From Streptomyces sp. Root1304 (GTDB lineage: Bacteria > Actinomycetota > Actinomycetes > Streptomycetales > Streptomycetaceae): a stretch of 61,144 bases of DNA. The stretch covers positions 936,896 through 998,039 of the forward strand of contig NZ_LMEP01000001.1 of the NCBI RefSeq assembly GCF_001426405.1, in the 5' to 3' direction. Below, one piece after another: positions 22,948 to 32,870 of this stretch. The notes beneath the pieces were generated by a model. It ran no database searches and was not told the DNA's origin. It was given only the letters and a program-made list of their open reading frames with translations. Positions within the stretch are counted from its first letter, which is position 1, and each line of letters begins with the position of its first letter. The translations under genes were made by a program, and so were the position numbers.

Positions 22948-24507
22948 TCAGCCCAGCAGGCCGCCGATCGGGTTCTGCGCCCCGCCCGTCGTCGAGCCCG
23001 GCTCCGACGGCGTGTCCGTGGTCCCGCCGGTCGAGCCGCCGCTCGACCCGCTCCCGGTGCTGCTCGGGGTGTCGCTCGTCGACGGCGGCGGCGCGGGCTT
23101 GGACTGCGTGGGCGTACGGGTGGTGCCCGTGCCGCTGCCCTCGGTGGAGGTCGGGCGCTGCTCCTGGGTCCGGGTCGACTCGCGGGTCGTCTCGGTGGGC
23201 CGGCTCGCCTCCTCGGTCTTCTCGCGCTCCGCCGGGGCGTCGCTGGTCGCGGCCGGCTCGGGCGCGGTGGACGCGGCCTCGGAGGGGGTCCGGCGGGCCG
23301 GCTCCGTGGGGAGCGGGCGGCCGGGGAGGTGGTTGATCGGGTCGTCGTTCGGGCCCGGGACGGTGATCATCTCGGTGGAGCGGACGGCGCCGCCGAGGAC
23401 GGAGCCGATGAGGAGGGTGAGGCCGACGACGACGGAGGCGAGGAGGGTGCTGCGGCGCACGACGCGGCGGCGCAGGTCCCACAGTTCGGCGCGGGGGCCG
23501 AGGGTGCGCCAGGCCTCGCCCGCGAGGCGGCCGTCGAGGGAGTAGACCGGGGCGCCGGCGATGATCAGCGGCGACCAGGCGGCCAGGTAGATGATGTCGG
23601 CGGAGTCGTAGACCGGGACGGTCTTCCAGCTGACGGTCAGGATCAGCGCGGCGGAGAGCAGGGCGCCGACGACGGCCGCGACGCGCTGCCAGAGGCCGAG
23701 GACGGTGAGGACACCGACGACGACCTGGAGGAACGCGACGGTGAGGCCGGCGCCGACGGGGTGCTGGAGGGCGAAGTCGCGCAGCGGTTCGGCGAGGGCC
23801 CAGGGGTGCAGGGAGTTGAGCCACTTCACCATGGAGCCGCGCTCGCCGCCGTCGAAGTAGACGGGGTCGCAGAGCTTGCCCATGCCCGCGTAGATGGAGA
23901 TGAAGCCGAGGAAGACGCGGAGCGGGAGGAGGACGACGCCGAGGTTCATCCGGCGGCCCGGGTAGTACGCGTGCCGGACGCTGTCCTGGCCGTGGCGCTG
24001 GGCCGTCCGGCCGGACGTCTCCTCGTCCTCGTACGCCTCCGGTCCGAGGGTCTCGGGCCGCATCTCGTACAGGTCGTCGTACGCGCCCTCGGCGCGGCGC
24101 ATCGGCGGCAGCAGAGGGCCGTCGGCGGGCACCACGGGGGTGGGCATGGTGTCGTCGAAGCGCGGGACGGCCCGGGTGGAGCCGGTGTCCGGGCCTCCGT
24201 GACCGCCCCGGCCGACCGCCGGGTCGAGGGTGGAGACGGACGACTCGCGCACGGCCTGGAGGAGGCCGGTCGCGCCCGGTGCGGACTTCCCGCTCCACAC
24301 GACGGGGCGACGGCGCGGTCCGCCGGCCCCGGACAGGGCTGCGGTGCGGGCGCCGGCGCCGAACTTCGGCTGCGGGGCCGGCGCGAGCCGCACACGGAAG
24401 CTGGCGTGGTTCACGATCACCTGGGCGGGATCGGAATCCACCTTGACCATGCTCAACGCGGGCTGATCGTCGAACCCCGGCCGGGGCGTTCTGGTGTCCA
24501 CACTCAT
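22948..24507 (-). CDS. DoxX-like membrane protein with long disordered tails
   Basis: 519 residues. Residues 1-180 are polar and Pro/Gly/Arg-rich. Residues about 187-345 hold four membrane helices in the DoxX/TQO-like pattern (LPLRVFLGFISIYAGMGKL, VGAGLTVAFLQVVVGVLTVLG, VVGALLSAALILTVS, AAWSPLIIAGAPVYSLDG). A further helix follows (LLASVVVGLTLLIGSVLGG). The last 130 residues are a low-complexity Thr/Ser/Glu/Pro extracytoplasmic or cytoplasmic tail. DoxX proteins are linked to quinone or thiol redox and phosphate-starvation responses, but the role here is unknown. Monocistronic. Confidence 0.75.
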   Translation of the reverse strand: MSVDTRTPRPGFDDQPALSMVKVDSDPAQVIVNHASFRVRLAPAPQPKFGAGARTAALSGAGGPRRRPVVWSGKSAPGATGLLQAVRESSVSTLDPAVGRGGHGGPDTGSTRAVPRFDDTMPTPVVPADGPLLPPMRRAEGAYDDLYEMRPETLGPEAYEDEETSGRTAQRHGQDSVRHAYYPGRRMNLGVVLLPLRVFLGFISIYAGMGKLCDPVYFDGGERGSMVKWLNSLHPWALAEPLRDFALQHPVGAGLTVAFLQVVVGVLTVLGLWQRVAAVVGALLSAALILTVSWKTVPVYDSADIIYLAAWSPLIIAGAPVYSLDGRLAGEAWRTLGPRAELWDLRRRVVRRSTLLASVVVGLTLLIGSVLGGAVRSTEMITVPGPNDDPINHLPGRPLPTEPARRTPSEAASTAPEPAATSDAPAEREKTEEASRPTETTRESTRTQEQRPTSTEGSGTGTTRTPTQSKPAPPPSTSDTPSSTGSGSSGGSTGGTTDTPSEPGSTTGGAQNPIGGLLG

Positions 24508-24618
24508 CTAACCGAGTGATCTGGGTTTAGGACACTGCCTTGACGGATCGCAAATGTCCGAGACCCGTCAAGATCAACGCCGACCGGGCCGAGCCCGGCC
24601 GGCGCCCGACGCGGCAGG

Positions 24619-25575
24619 TCACGCCATGCGTCGCCGCGCCGCCTCGTACAGCACGACGCCCGCCGCTACACCGGCGTTCAGCGACTCGGCGCCGCCCGGC
24701 ATCGGGATGCGGACGAGGAAGTCGCAGGTCTCGCCGACCAGGCGGGACAGGCCCTTGCCCTCGGAGCCGACGACGATGACGACCGGGCCGCCCAGCTCCT
24801 CCAGCTCGTGCACCTCGCGGTCACCGTCGGCGGCGAGGCCGACGACCGTGACGCCGGCCTTCTGGTACGCCTCAAGGCAGCGCGTCAGGTTGGTGGCGCG
24901 GGCGACGGGCGTACGGGCGGCGGTGCCGGCCGAGGTCTTCCACGCACCGGCGGTCATGCCGGCGGCGCGGCGCTCGGGGACGACGACGCCGTGGCCGCCG
25001 AAGGCGGAGACGGAGCGGACGACGGCGCCGAGGTTACGCGGGTCGGTGACGCCGTCGAGGGCGACGATCAGCGGGTCCTCGTGGTCGTCGAAGGCGGCCG
25101 CGACCAGGTCCTCGGGGTGCGCGTACTCGTACGGCGGGACCTGGAGGACGAGGCCCTGGTGGTTGAGGCCGTTCGTCATCCGGTCGAGCTCGGGGCGCGG
25201 CGCCTCCATGATGTTGATGTTGCCGCGGCCGGTGGCGAGGTTCAGGGCCTCGCGCACGCGCTCGTCGTTGTCGATGAACTGCTGCACGTACAGCGTCGAG
25301 GCGGGCACGCCGTCGCGCAGGGCCTCGAAGACCGGGTTGCGGCCGACGACCATCTCGGACAGGCCCTTGCCGCCGCGGCGGGCGACGGGCTTGCGCTTGG
25401 CCACGTTCCTGGCCATCGCGTTGGAGACGCGGAACGCCTTGTGGCCCTTGCGGTTCTCGGCCTTGGGGGTCGGGCCCTTGCCTTCGAGGCCCTTGCGCCG
25501 CTGGCCACCGCTGCCGACCGTCGCACCCTTCTTGTTCGACGTGCGACGGTTCCTGCGCTGGCTGTTCCCGGCCAT
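24619..25575 (-). CDS. rlmB: 23S rRNA (guanosine-2'-O-)-methyltransferase RlmB
   Basis: 318 residues, SpoU/TrmH family. A basic N-terminal extension (residues 1-70, [11 protein letters not shown]) precedes the substrate-binding domain ([22 protein letters not shown]). The SPOUT catalytic domain carries [27 protein letters not shown] and [17 protein letters not shown], the three SpoU motifs. It methylates G2251 of 23S rRNA in E. coli; the same is inferred. It follows cysS by 76 bp, a conserved actinobacterial pairing. Confidence 0.92.
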   Translation of the reverse strand: MAGNSQRRNRRTSNKKGATVGSGGQRRKGLEGKGPTPKAENRKGHKAFRVSNAMARNVAKRKPVARRGGKGLSEMVVGRNPVFEALRDGVPASTLYVQQFIDNDERVREALNLATGRGNINIMEAPRPELDRMTNGLNHQGLVLQVPPYEYAHPEDLVAAAFDDHEDPLIVALDGVTDPRNLGAVVRSVSAFGGHGVVVPERRAAGMTAGAWKTSAGTAARTPVARATNLTRCLEAYQKAGVTVVGLAADGDREVHELEELGGPVVIVVGSEGKGLSRLVGETCDFLVRIPMPGGAESLNAGVAAGVVLYEAARRRMA

Positions 25576-25620
25576 GACTACCTGTTTCCTCTGCTGACGT
25601 ACAAAGTCTGTAAGTGAAGT

Positions 25621-25646
25621 GTGCCGCCCGGTGACCCGAGCGGCAC
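25621..25646. terminator. Weak hairpin between cysS and rlmB
   Basis: GTGCCGC and GCGGCAC arms with a 12 base loop, just after the cysS stop. Possibly partial termination; rlmB is probably also read through. Confidence 0.4.
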
Positions 25647-25651
25647 GTCTT

Positions 25652-27052
25652 CTAACGGTTGCCCAGCGTCCAGCGGGGGCCGTCGGGGCTGTCCTCGATG
25701 GCGAGACCGGACTGGCTCAGCTGGTCGCGGATCGCGTCCGCCGTCGCCCAGTCCTTCCGCTCGCGGGCCGACTCGCGCTGCTGGAGCACGAGCCGTACGA
25801 GGGTGTCGACGACGCCGTGGAGCTCTTCGCCGCCACCCGTCTCCTCGGCCCAGTGCGGGTCGAGCGGGTCGAGGCCGAGGACGCCGAGCATGGCCCGGAC
25901 CTCGGCGAGGCGGGCGATGGCCTCGTCCTTGTCGTCCGCGGCGAGGGCGCTGTTGCCCTGGCGGACGGTGGTGTGGATGATCGCGAGCGCGTGCGGCACG
26001 CCCAGGTCGTCGTCCATGGCCTCGGCGAAGGCCGGCGGCACCTCGGCGGCGGGGGCGACGGTCGTCCCGGCCTTCTCGGTGGCGCGCTGGACGAAGCCCT
26101 CGATGCGGCCGAACGCCGATTCGGCCTCGCGCAGGGCGTCCTCGCTGTACTCGATCATCGAGCGGTAGTGCGGGGTGCCCAGGTAGTAGCGGAGGACGAT
26201 CGGGCGCCAGTTCTTCACCATCTCGGACACCAGCACGCTGTTGCCGAGCGACTTCGACATCTTCTCGCCGCTCATGGTGACCCAGGCGTTGTGCACCCAG
26301 TACTGGGCGAAGGAGTCGCCGAAGGCCTTGGCCTGGGCGATCTCGTTCTCGTGGTGCGGGAAGATCAGGTCGAGGCCGCCGCCGTGGATGTCGAAGGCGG
26401 AGCCCAGGTACTTGTGGGCCATGGCCGAGCACTCCAGGTGCCAGCCGGGGCGGCCGCGGCCCCAGGGGGTCTCCCAGTCGGGCTCGCCCGGCTTGGTCGC
26501 CTTCCACATCGCGAAGTCGCGGGGGTCGCGCTTGCCGGTGATGCCGTCCTCGGAGGGCTGGCGCAGGTCGTCGATGTCCTGGTTGGACAGCTCCAGGTAC
26601 CCCGGGAAGGAGCGCACGTCGAAGTAGACGCTGCCGTCGGCCTCGTACGCGTGACCGCGCTCGATGAGGCCGCGCATCATCTCGATCATCTCGGGGACGT
26701 GCCCGGTGGCGCGCGGCTCGTAGGTGGGCGGCAGGCAACCGAGGGCCTCGTAGCCCGAGTTGAACGCGCGCTCGTTCTCGAAGCCGATGGACCACCAGGG
26801 GCGGCCCTGCTCGGCACCCTTGGTGATGATCTTGTCGTCGATGTCGGTGACGTTGCGGATGAACGTGACGTCGTAGCCGCGGTACGCGAACCAGCGGCGC
26901 ATGATGTCGAAGTTCAGCCCCGACCGGATGTGGCCGATGTGCGGGGCCGCCTGGACGGTGGCACCACAGAGGTAGATCGAGACGCAGCCCGGCGTGAGCG
27001 GGGTGAAGTCACGGATCTGCCGGGCGTTGGTGTCGTACAGGCGAATAGTCAC
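25652..27052 (-). CDS. cysS: Cysteinyl-tRNA synthetase
   Basis: 466 residues, the usual CysRS length. The class I signature is [10 protein letters not shown] and the KMSKS loop [10 protein letters not shown]. Zinc ligands include the Cys in YLCGATVQ and the [16 protein letters not shown] segment. The C-terminal anticodon-binding part ends [20 protein letters not shown]. The start is GTG 27052; an adjacent GTG 27055 is equally possible, and the ribosome site (GGAG) overlaps it. Upstream lie ispF and ispD in the same orientation, an arrangement typical of actinobacteria. Cytoplasmic. Confidence 0.95.
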   Translation of the reverse strand: MTIRLYDTNARQIRDFTPLTPGCVSIYLCGATVQAAPHIGHIRSGLNFDIMRRWFAYRGYDVTFIRNVTDIDDKIITKGAEQGRPWWSIGFENERAFNSGYEALGCLPPTYEPRATGHVPEMIEMMRGLIERGHAYEADGSVYFDVRSFPGYLELSNQDIDDLRQPSEDGITGKRDPRDFAMWKATKPGEPDWETPWGRGRPGWHLECSAMAHKYLGSAFDIHGGGLDLIFPHHENEIAQAKAFGDSFAQYWVHNAWVTMSGEKMSKSLGNSVLVSEMVKNWRPIVLRYYLGTPHYRSMIEYSEDALREAESAFGRIEGFVQRATEKAGTTVAPAAEVPPAFAEAMDDDLGVPHALAIIHTTVRQGNSALAADDKDEAIARLAEVRAMLGVLGLDPLDPHWAEETGGGEELHGVVDTLVRLVLQQRESARERKDWATADAIRDQLSQSGLAIEDSPDGPRWTLGNR

Positions 27053-27148
27053 CACTCCAGGGTAGTGGGCGTGTGGTAGTGCCCCGATACCCGATCCGCG
27101 TCTCCGATGACGTTTTTCACCCGGTACCGGGGCCTGCCGGCCCTTCAG

Positions 27149-27164
27149 GAGCCCCCGGGGGCTC
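27149..27164. terminator. Short palindrome in the ispF-cysS gap
   Basis: GAGCCCCCGGGGGCTC, a perfect 16 bp palindrome 25 bp after the ispF stop. May attenuate readthrough into cysS, or be incidental. Confidence 0.35.
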
Positions 27165-27188
27165 GCCCGGCCGCAGTCCGGACGGCGT

Positions 27189-27701
27189 CTAGCCCGCTTC
27201 CGTCCGGTAGACGAGGGCGGTCGCGAGTGCCGCGAGGCCCTCGGCGCGACCGGTGAGTCCGAGCCCGTCCGTGGTCGTGCCGGAGACGGAGACCGGCGCG
27301 CCGGCCGCCTCGCCCAGCGCCTTCTGGGCCTCCTCGCGGCGCTTGCCGACCTTGGGGCGTACGCCGATGACCTGGACGGCGATGTTGCCGATCTCGTATC
27401 CCTCGGCGCGGACGATCCGGGCGGCCTCGGCGAGCAGGGTGACGCCGGAGGCGCCGGACCACTCGGGGCGGGAGGTGCCGAAGTGGGCACCGAGGTCGCC
27501 GATGCCGGCGGCGGAGAAGAGGGCGTCGCAGGCGGCGTGGGCGGCGACGTCGCCGTCGGAGTGCCCGGCGAGGCCGTACTCCTCACCCTCCCAGAGGAGG
27601 CCGGCGCACCAGAGTTCGCGGCCCTTCTCGAAGGCGTGGACGTCGGTGCCGATGCCGGTGCGGGGGATCAGCGGGAGCTGGGGGGTCGGCTCAGAAGCCA
27701 T
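27189..27701 (-). CDS. ispF: 2-C-methyl-D-erythritol 2,4-cyclodiphosphate synthase
   Basis: 170 residues. The N-terminal metal-binding motif is GIGTDVHAF, then [21 protein letters not shown] (the second metal and catalytic motif). [47 protein letters not shown] complete the family pattern. It catalyses ring closure of CDP-methylerythritol 2-phosphate to the cyclodiphosphate in the MEP isoprenoid pathway. Its start overlaps the ispD end by 11 bp, so the pair is translationally coupled. Confidence 0.95.
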   Translation of the reverse strand: MASEPTPQLPLIPRTGIGTDVHAFEKGRELWCAGLLWEGEEYGLAGHSDGDVAAHAACDALFSAAGIGDLGAHFGTSRPEWSGASGVTLLAEAARIVRAEGYEIGNIAVQVIGVRPKVGKRREEAQKALGEAAGAPVSVSGTTTDGLGLTGRAEGLAALATALVYRTEAG

Positions 27702-28440
27702 CGTTGGCCCTCCTGCGGGCGAGTACGGCCTCGGCGAGGACGAGGTCGAGGGGGCGGGTCACCTTGAAGGCCTCTTCGTGGCCGGGCACGACGACGACGG
27801 GCGCGCCGAGCCGCTCGACCATGCCGGCGTCGTCGGTGGCGCCGTCACCGGTGAGGGCGATGGTGGCGTGGGCGTTGACGAGGGTGTCGTGGTCGAAGCC
27901 CTGCGGGGTCTGGACGGCGCGGAGCCGGGCCCGGACCGGGGTGGCGACGACCTGCTCGGGGTCGCCCGGCTTCTCGGCCGGCTCGACCTCCTTGACGGTG
28001 TCCGCGAGGGGCAGCGCGGGGACGACGGCGACGGCCCCGTCCCGTACGGCCTCGATGACGGCGTCCACGGTGTCGACGGGGACGAGCGGGCGGGCCGCGT
28101 CGTGGACGAGGACGGTGGTGACGCCCTCGGGGAGCGCCTGGAGACCGAGGTGCACGGACTCCTGGCGGGTGTCTCCGCCGGGGACGACGAGGTAGTCGGT
28201 CCGCTCGGGGAGGGCATGGGTGTCGAGGAGGTTCTTGACCTCGGCAGCCCCGTCGGAAGGGGCGACCACGACGACCAGCTGGACCGCGCGGGAGGCGGCC
28301 ATCGCGCGGACGGCGTGGATGAGCATGGGGGTGCCGTTCAGCGCGCGCAGCGCCTTGGGGGCGCCCGGACCGAGGCGTACGCCCCGTCCGGCCGCCGGGA
28401 TCACCACAGCGGTACGAGGAGGACGCGCATCGTCTGACAT
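27691..28440 (-). CDS. ispD: 2-C-methyl-D-erythritol 4-phosphate cytidylyltransferase
   Basis: 249 residues from ATG 28440, chosen because GGAG sits 8 bp upstream; an in-frame GTG at 28449 would add three residues. The CTP-binding loop is [31 protein letters not shown] and [12 protein letters not shown] carry catalytic residues. It makes CDP-methylerythritol for IspF, encoded next with an 11 bp overlap. Upstream is carD, 321 bp away, a conserved neighbour in actinobacteria. Confidence 0.95.
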   Translation of the reverse strand: MSDDARPPRTAVVIPAAGRGVRLGPGAPKALRALNGTPMLIHAVRAMAASRAVQLVVVVAPSDGAAEVKNLLDTHALPERTDYLVVPGGDTRQESVHLGLQALPEGVTTVLVHDAARPLVPVDTVDAVIEAVRDGAVAVVPALPLADTVKEVEPAEKPGDPEQVVATPVRARLRAVQTPQGFDHDTLVNAHATIALTGDGATDDAGMVERLGAPVVVVPGHEEAFKVTRPLDLVLAEAVLARRRANDGF

Positions 28441-28761
28441 CGGTTGCACTCCGGCAGGTTTGTTTCCGCGGCCGACATGGGTATGGCCTCACCGTGCCGG
28501 ACGCTCAGCCTTGACCGGGCCCTTTCCGTGACGACGGTCGAGGCTGTGTTGCCCGAGCACAGGGGTTCGGACGTGAGGAAGCAAGAGGGGGACGGGGACG
28601 TACGTAGGAGCATGCGTACGGGGCGTACGCGTACGTGACCATACATACGTACATGAATATGCCGCAGCGCCCGGCAGCTGCACTGTGTGGATCACAGTGC
28701 GCCAACGGGCACCACGGCATCATTTCACTTGGTAGCGCGCTCGGATGTCGTCAGAGCACGC
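28441..28761. other. carD-ispD intergenic region
   Basis: No gene seen. A hairpin at 28680-28700 (GCACTGTG, 5 base loop, CACAGTGC) lies 62 bp past the carD stop and may terminate carD. Between 28595 and 28655 a dense run of overlapping palindromic GTACGTA/GCGTACGC words occurs. The ispD promoter should lie within about 100 bp of 28441; none was assigned. Confidence 0.5.
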
Positions 28762-29244
28762 TCAGGACGCGAGGACCTCGTCGAGGAGAGCCTCGGCCTT
28801 GTCCTCGTTCGTGTTCTCCGCGAGGGCCAGCTCGCTGACCAGGATCTGCCGAGCCTTGGCGAGCATGCGCTTCTCACCGGCGGAGAGACCGCGCTCGCGC
28901 TCGCGCCGCCACAGGTCGCGGACTACTTCGGCGACCTTGATGACATCGCCGGAGGCGAGCTTCTCGAGATTTGCCTTGTAGCGACGGGACCAGTTCGTCG
29001 GCTCTTCTGCGTACGGTGCGCGCAGCACCTCGAAGACCCGGTCCAGCCCGTCCTGACCGACCACGTCGCGAACACCGACGAACTCCGCATTGTCCGCCGG
29101 CACACGAACAGTCAGGTCGCCCTGCGCGACCTTGAGCACCAAGTAGGTCTTGTCCACGCCTTTGATCTGGCGAGTTTCGATGGCCTCGATCAGCGCGGCC
29201 CCGTGATGGGGATAGACCACGGTGTCGCCAACCTTGAACGTCAT
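28762..29244 (-). CDS. carD: CarD-family RNA polymerase-binding regulator
   Basis: 160 residues, the standard actinobacterial CarD length. The N-terminal RNAP-interacting Tudor-like domain is [20 protein letters not shown] and [21 protein letters not shown]. The C-terminal DNA-binding helical domain includes [17 protein letters not shown] and [19 protein letters not shown], with the conserved Trp. CarD stabilises open promoter complexes, notably at rRNA promoters. Its own promoter must lie in the long upstream gap. Confidence 0.95.
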   Translation of the reverse strand: MTFKVGDTVVYPHHGAALIEAIETRQIKGVDKTYLVLKVAQGDLTVRVPADNAEFVGVRDVVGQDGLDRVFEVLRAPYAEEPTNWSRRYKANLEKLASGDVIKVAEVVRDLWRRERERGLSAGEKRMLAKARQILVSELALAENTNEDKAEALLDEVLAS

Positions 29245-29873
29245 GTGACAGGTACCCCTTCCGTGGCTATCCAGGGTAACACGGATACGGCTTCTTCTGA
29301 ATGGCGTTTTCGCAGGTCAGGGCATATCTCGGGGCTTGACAACAGCAACACGAACGTGCTGCGGAGGGCTTCCGGAAGGCGGTATTCGCAGGTCGGAGCG
29401 GCTGCGTCGACGGAGAGAAACGCGCACACTACACCCACCCGGAGACTCCCACAGGTGGGGCGATGTCCCGTTTTGTCTGGTTCGGAGTGGCCTTCTTCCC
29501 CTACTCCGTTCGAGGATCGTCCACCCGTACGGATGCATCGCGGGGTGTTTCCGTAATTGATCAGCCGAGCCGGGTCCGGGATTTTCCGGAGGCGCGGCTC
29601 CGGGGAATGCGCGGGGCGCCTCGAATTGATCAAGGCGGTTATGTGAACAACAGGTCAATGGGTCGTGATCCAGCCACATCGGCCGAGCTCCGTCGCTGCG
29701 GTCCGCGGGACCGCCGGAGAGCCCCGGAGACGCCCGCGACCGCTTAGGGGCGGGTCGAGTGCGGGACGGAGAGTAGGGCTCGGTAACCTGAGCGCGCTGA
29801 CACACCTTTAGCTGGACCTTGGTTCCGCAGCCTGTCCATTGCCCGTCCGTACGTCATAGGAGATGCCGCCGCC
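29245..29873. other. 629 bp divergent regulatory region of carD and a lipoprotein gene
   Basis: No convincing coding sequence: open frames here have poor GC3 bias and lack ribosome sites. The region is less G+C-rich than average (for example ATTGATC at about 29556 and 29626), as expected of promoters. On the minus strand TTGTCA at about 29341-29336 is a possible -35 for carD. Just before the lipoprotein gene the sequence CATAGGAGATGCCGCCGCC supplies a ribosome site. Confidence 0.4.
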
Positions 29874-30530
29874 GTGAGCCGCAGCCTTCGACGCGGCGCC
29901 CTCGCCGCCACCGCCATCGTGTTCTCCATCGCCGCGCTGTCCGCCTGTGGTGCGGGCAACGACGCGCAGACGCTCGGCGTCCGGCCGGACAACGCCGCCG
30001 TCACCGTGGACGACGTCAAGATCCAGAACGCGCTGGTCATCACCCAGCCCGCGCGTGGCGTCAAGGGTCCCGCCGCGGTCTCCGCCACCGTCTTCAACAA
30101 CGGTCGCCTGCCGCAGACCATCGACTCCATCAGCCTGCCGGGCAGCCGCGCCCTGGTGAAGCTGAAGGCGGCCGAGGGCACCGGCCCGATCACCGTCCCG
30201 GCCGGCGGCTCCGTCGTCATCGGCGGCGAGGGCAACGCCTCCGCCATCATCGAGAACGGCGCCGAGGCCGCCCGCGACGGCGACGCGCAGCAGGTCGTCT
30301 TCAAGCTGAGCCGGACCGGCGACGTGAGCCTGAACGCCTTCGTCGTCCCGGCCACGAGCTACTTCAAGGACTTCGGCCCGACCGTGATCCCGGCTCCCCC
30401 GGGCACCGAGCCCTCCGCCACCGCGACGCCCTCGGGCGAGGCGGAGCACGGCACCGAGGCCTCCGCCGAGCCGACGGGCATCGCGTCCGGCGAGCCCTCG
30501 GGCGAGGCGAGCCACGCGGCCGGTCACTGA
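29874..30530 (+). CDS. Lipoprotein, DUF461/PCuAC-like
   Basis: 218 residues, GTG start after AGGAG. Lipoprotein signal peptide: SRSLRRGALAATAIVFSIAA followed by the lipobox LSAC, lipidated at the cysteine. The mature part is a beta-sandwich (VTVDDVKIQNALVITQP, VSATVFNNGRLPQTIDSISL) like DUF461/PCuAC copper-chaperone domains, but I see no Met/His copper motif. The C-terminal 50 residues are a Glu/Thr/Ser/Pro/Ala tail. Located beside the Pho regulators and followed by a strong terminator. Confidence 0.8.
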   Translation: MSRSLRRGALAATAIVFSIAALSACGAGNDAQTLGVRPDNAAVTVDDVKIQNALVITQPARGVKGPAAVSATVFNNGRLPQTIDSISLPGSRALVKLKAAEGTGPITVPAGGSVVIGGEGNASAIIENGAEAARDGDAQQVVFKLSRTGDVSLNAFVVPATSYFKDFGPTVIPAPPGTEPSATATPSGEAEHGTEASAEPTGIASGEPSGEASHAAGH

Positions 30531-30541
30531 CCGCACGTACG

Positions 30542-30585
30542 ACGTGAAGGGCGCCCTCCCCGGCCGGGGAGGGCGCCCTTCACGT
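30542..30585. terminator. 44 bp perfect palindromic terminator
   Basis: A 22 bp arm starting ACGTGAAGGGCGCCCTCCCC runs straight into its complement with no spacer. It lies 12 bp after the lipoprotein stop, between convergent genes. Confidence 0.88.
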
Positions 30586-30702
30586 ATGCATGGAGTGCGC
30601 GGCCGGAAAGCCGTGCCCGCACGACGGCCCGGCCTCACGGCCGGGGCCCGCGGGCTCCGTGACCTCGCAGCCGAGGGCCACGGCCCGGCTCGCAGCCGGG
30701 TT

Positions 30703-31383
30703 CTACGGCTCGAACTTGTAGCCCAGGCCGCGGACCGTGACCAGGTAGCGCGGGGCGCCCGGGTCCGGCTCGATCTTGGCGCGGAGGCGCTTCACGTGGA
30801 CGTCGAGGGTCTTGGTGTCGCCCACGTAGTCCGCGCCCCACACCCGGTCGATGAGCTGCATACGGGTCAGCACGCGGCCCGCGTTGCGCAGCAGCATCTC
30901 CAGGAGGTCGAACTCCTTCAGCGGCAGGTCGACCTTGCCGCCCGCGACCGTCACCACGTGGCGGTCGACGTCCATCCGGACCGGGCCGGCCTCCAGGGCC
31001 GCCGGGGTGACCTCCTCCGGCTCCCCGCGGCGCCGCAGCACCGCGCGGATGCGGGCGACCAGCTCCCGCGAGGAGAAGGGCTTCGTCACGTAGTCGTCGG
31101 CTCCTATCTCCAGCCCGACGACCTTGTCGATCTCGCTGTCCTTGGCGGTCACCATGATGACCGGGACGTTCGAGCGGCCGCGCAGCTGACGGCACACCTC
31201 GGTACCGGGGAGCCCCGGAAGCATCAGGTCGAGGAGGACGAGGTCGGCCCCGTTGCGCTCGAACTCGTCGAGGCCGTCGGGCCCGGTCGCCGCAACGGCG
31301 ACCTCGAAGCCCTCCTTGCGAAGCATGTAGGACAGGGCGTCGCTGAAGGATTCCTCATCCTCGACGACGAGCACTCGGGTCAC
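30703..31383 (-). CDS. phoP: Phosphate response regulator PhoP
   Basis: 226 residues, OmpR/PhoB family. The receiver has acidic pocket VEDEE, phosphoacceptor Asp52 (LVLLDLMLPG), Thr in MVTAKD and Lys in DYVTKPF. The C-terminal winged helix includes LPLKEFDLLEMLLRNAGRVL, DTKTLDVHVKRLRAKIE and YLVTVRGLGYKFEP. The GTG start overlaps the phoR stop by 4 bp. In streptomycetes PhoP activates phosphate scavenging genes through PHO boxes and represses antibiotic synthesis; two PHO boxes lie upstream of the phoR start. Confidence 0.95.
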   Translation of the reverse strand: MTRVLVVEDEESFSDALSYMLRKEGFEVAVAATGPDGLDEFERNGADLVLLDLMLPGLPGTEVCRQLRGRSNVPVIMVTAKDSEIDKVVGLEIGADDYVTKPFSSRELVARIRAVLRRRGEPEEVTPAALEAGPVRMDVDRHVVTVAGGKVDLPLKEFDLLEMLLRNAGRVLTRMQLIDRVWGADYVGDTKTLDVHVKRLRAKIEPDPGAPRYLVTVRGLGYKFEP

Positions 31384-32606
31384 GGAAGGACCTCCGGGGC
31401 AGGAAGCGGTTCGGTCATGAGATCAGGGGTGGGGGAGGCGGGCCGGCGATCCCGTACGGCGCCCGCCTCGGGCAGCCGCAGGGTGAAGGTGGAGCCCTGG
31501 CCCTCGGTGCTCCAGACGGTGACCTCTCCGCCGTGGGAGGCCGCCACGTGCTTGACGATGGCCAGTCCGAGTCCCGTACCGCCGGTGGCACGGGAACGGG
31601 CCGGGTCGACCCGGTAGAAGCGCTCGAAGACGCGCTCCTTGTCCTTGTCGGGGATGCCGATGCCCTGGTCGGTGACGGCTATCTCGATCAGGTCGCCGGC
31701 CGGGGCGGCCACGCGGCGGGCGGCGATGCCCACCCGCGTACGGGCCGGTGAGTAGTTGACCGCGTTCTCGACGAGGTTGCCGAGGGCGGCGGCGAGCTGG
31801 CCGCGGCTCCCCCAGACCCGCAGAGCGGCGTCGCCGCCGGAGACCATGGTGATCTGCTTGGTGGAGGCGGTGTGCCGGGAGCGGTCGATCGCCTCGGCGA
31901 CCAGCTCGTCCACGGACACCGGCTCGGAGTCCTCCAGCGGGTCGTCGTTCTGCACGCGGGAGAGGTCGATCAGCTCCTGTACGAGGTTGGTGAGGCGGGT
32001 CGCCTCTATCTGCATGCGGCCGGCGAAACGGGTGACCGCCTCGGGGTCGTCCGAGGCGTCCATGACCGCCTCGGAGAGCAGGGAGAGCGCCCCCGTGGGC
32101 GTCTTGAGCTCATGGCTCACATTGGCGACGAAGTCGCGCCGTACCGCTTCGATGCGACGGGCCTCGGTGAGGTCCTCGACCAGCAGCAGCACGAGGCGCG
32201 AGCCCAGCGGGGCGACCCGGGCGGAGACGGCGAGGGCCTCGCCGCGTCCGGTGCCGCGCCGGGCGAGGTCCAGCTCGACCTGCCGTATCTCTCCGTCGCG
32301 GCGGGTGTCGCGGGCCATGTTGAGCATCGGCTCCACGGCCAGCTTCCCGCCCCGGACCAGGCCGAGTGCGTACGCCGCCGAGCTGGCCTTCACCACGGAG
32401 TCGCTCTCGTCGAGCACGACCGCGGAGGAGCGCAGCACGGACAGCACGGTGTCGACGCCGGGCGGGAGCACGGCGTCGGTGTGCAAGGAGGTTCGGGTGG
32501 GTCTCGCCTGGTCGCGCTCGCTCCAGCGGAACGCCAGCATGGCGATCACGCCGGTGCACACGCCGGCGATCGCGGCCAATGCGGCGACCGCCGCGTTCAC
32601 GTCCAT
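31380..32606 (-). CDS. phoR: Phosphate sensor histidine kinase PhoR
   Basis: 408 residues. A single N-terminal membrane segment (AAVAALAAIAGVCTGVIAMLAF), then a PAS-like region, HisKA with FVANVSHELKTPTGALSLLSE, and HATPase with NLVENAVNYSP, DQGIGIPDKDKERVFERFYR and GGTGLGLAIVKHVAASHGG. The short periplasmic side fits PhoR-type kinases that sense phosphate through the Pst/PhoU complex rather than directly. Upstream of phoP in a coupled operon and divergent from phoU across a PHO-box region. Confidence 0.95.
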   Translation of the reverse strand: MDVNAAVAALAAIAGVCTGVIAMLAFRWSERDQARPTRTSLHTDAVLPPGVDTVLSVLRSSAVVLDESDSVVKASSAAYALGLVRGGKLAVEPMLNMARDTRRDGEIRQVELDLARRGTGRGEALAVSARVAPLGSRLVLLLVEDLTEARRIEAVRRDFVANVSHELKTPTGALSLLSEAVMDASDDPEAVTRFAGRMQIEATRLTNLVQELIDLSRVQNDDPLEDSEPVSVDELVAEAIDRSRHTASTKQITMVSGGDAALRVWGSRGQLAAALGNLVENAVNYSPARTRVGIAARRVAAPAGDLIEIAVTDQGIGIPDKDKERVFERFYRVDPARSRATGGTGLGLAIVKHVAASHGGEVTVWSTEGQGSTFTLRLPEAGAVRDRRPASPTPDLMTEPLPAPEVLP

Positions 32607-32679
32607 GCCTCAAGGTTATGCGGGCCGACGGACACTCTCCCAGCCGTCCGAGTGGCTGCTCGAACACTCGTCGCCCAGA

Positions 32680-32712
32680 GTTCACCGTGAAGACCGGGCC
32701 GGTTCACTTGTC
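32680..32712. promoter_or_regulatory. PHO box 1 (three 11 bp units)
   Basis: Units GTTCACCGTGA, AGACCGGGCCG, GTTCACTTGTC: the outer two match the PhoP direct-repeat unit GTTCACC, exactly 22 bp apart, and the middle is degenerate, as in known Streptomyces PHO boxes. Nearer the phoR start, so probably autoregulatory. Confidence 0.85.
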
Positions 32713-32743
32713 CTGGGAGGGGCGGTGGCGTACGTAGCCCAGA

Positions 32744-32776
32744 GTTCACCTGGGGGACGGAGGTGGTTCATGTGTG
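32744..32776. promoter_or_regulatory. PHO box 2 (three 11 bp units)
   Basis: Units GTTCACCTGGG, GGACGGAGGTG, GTTCATGTGTG, again with the good units 22 bp apart and the same strand orientation as box 1. It ends 94 bp before phoU, so it probably drives phoU. Confidence 0.85.
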
Positions 32777-32870
32777 GGGGTGGAACCGGACGCGTACAGG
32801 GCCGAACGTGGGAGCGTGGGGGTCCGAAGCCCCACCCGGACCCCGGAGCATTGCGTAGAGAGGGACATCC

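Noticed and set aside
27053..27188. T-box or cysteine leader before cysS
   Set aside because: No T-box core or anti-terminator seen, and actinobacterial T-boxes are mainly on ileS.
29463..29747. Open frames in the carD-lipoprotein gap
   Set aside because: No ribosome site, weak GC3 bias, and the stretch is the shared promoter region.
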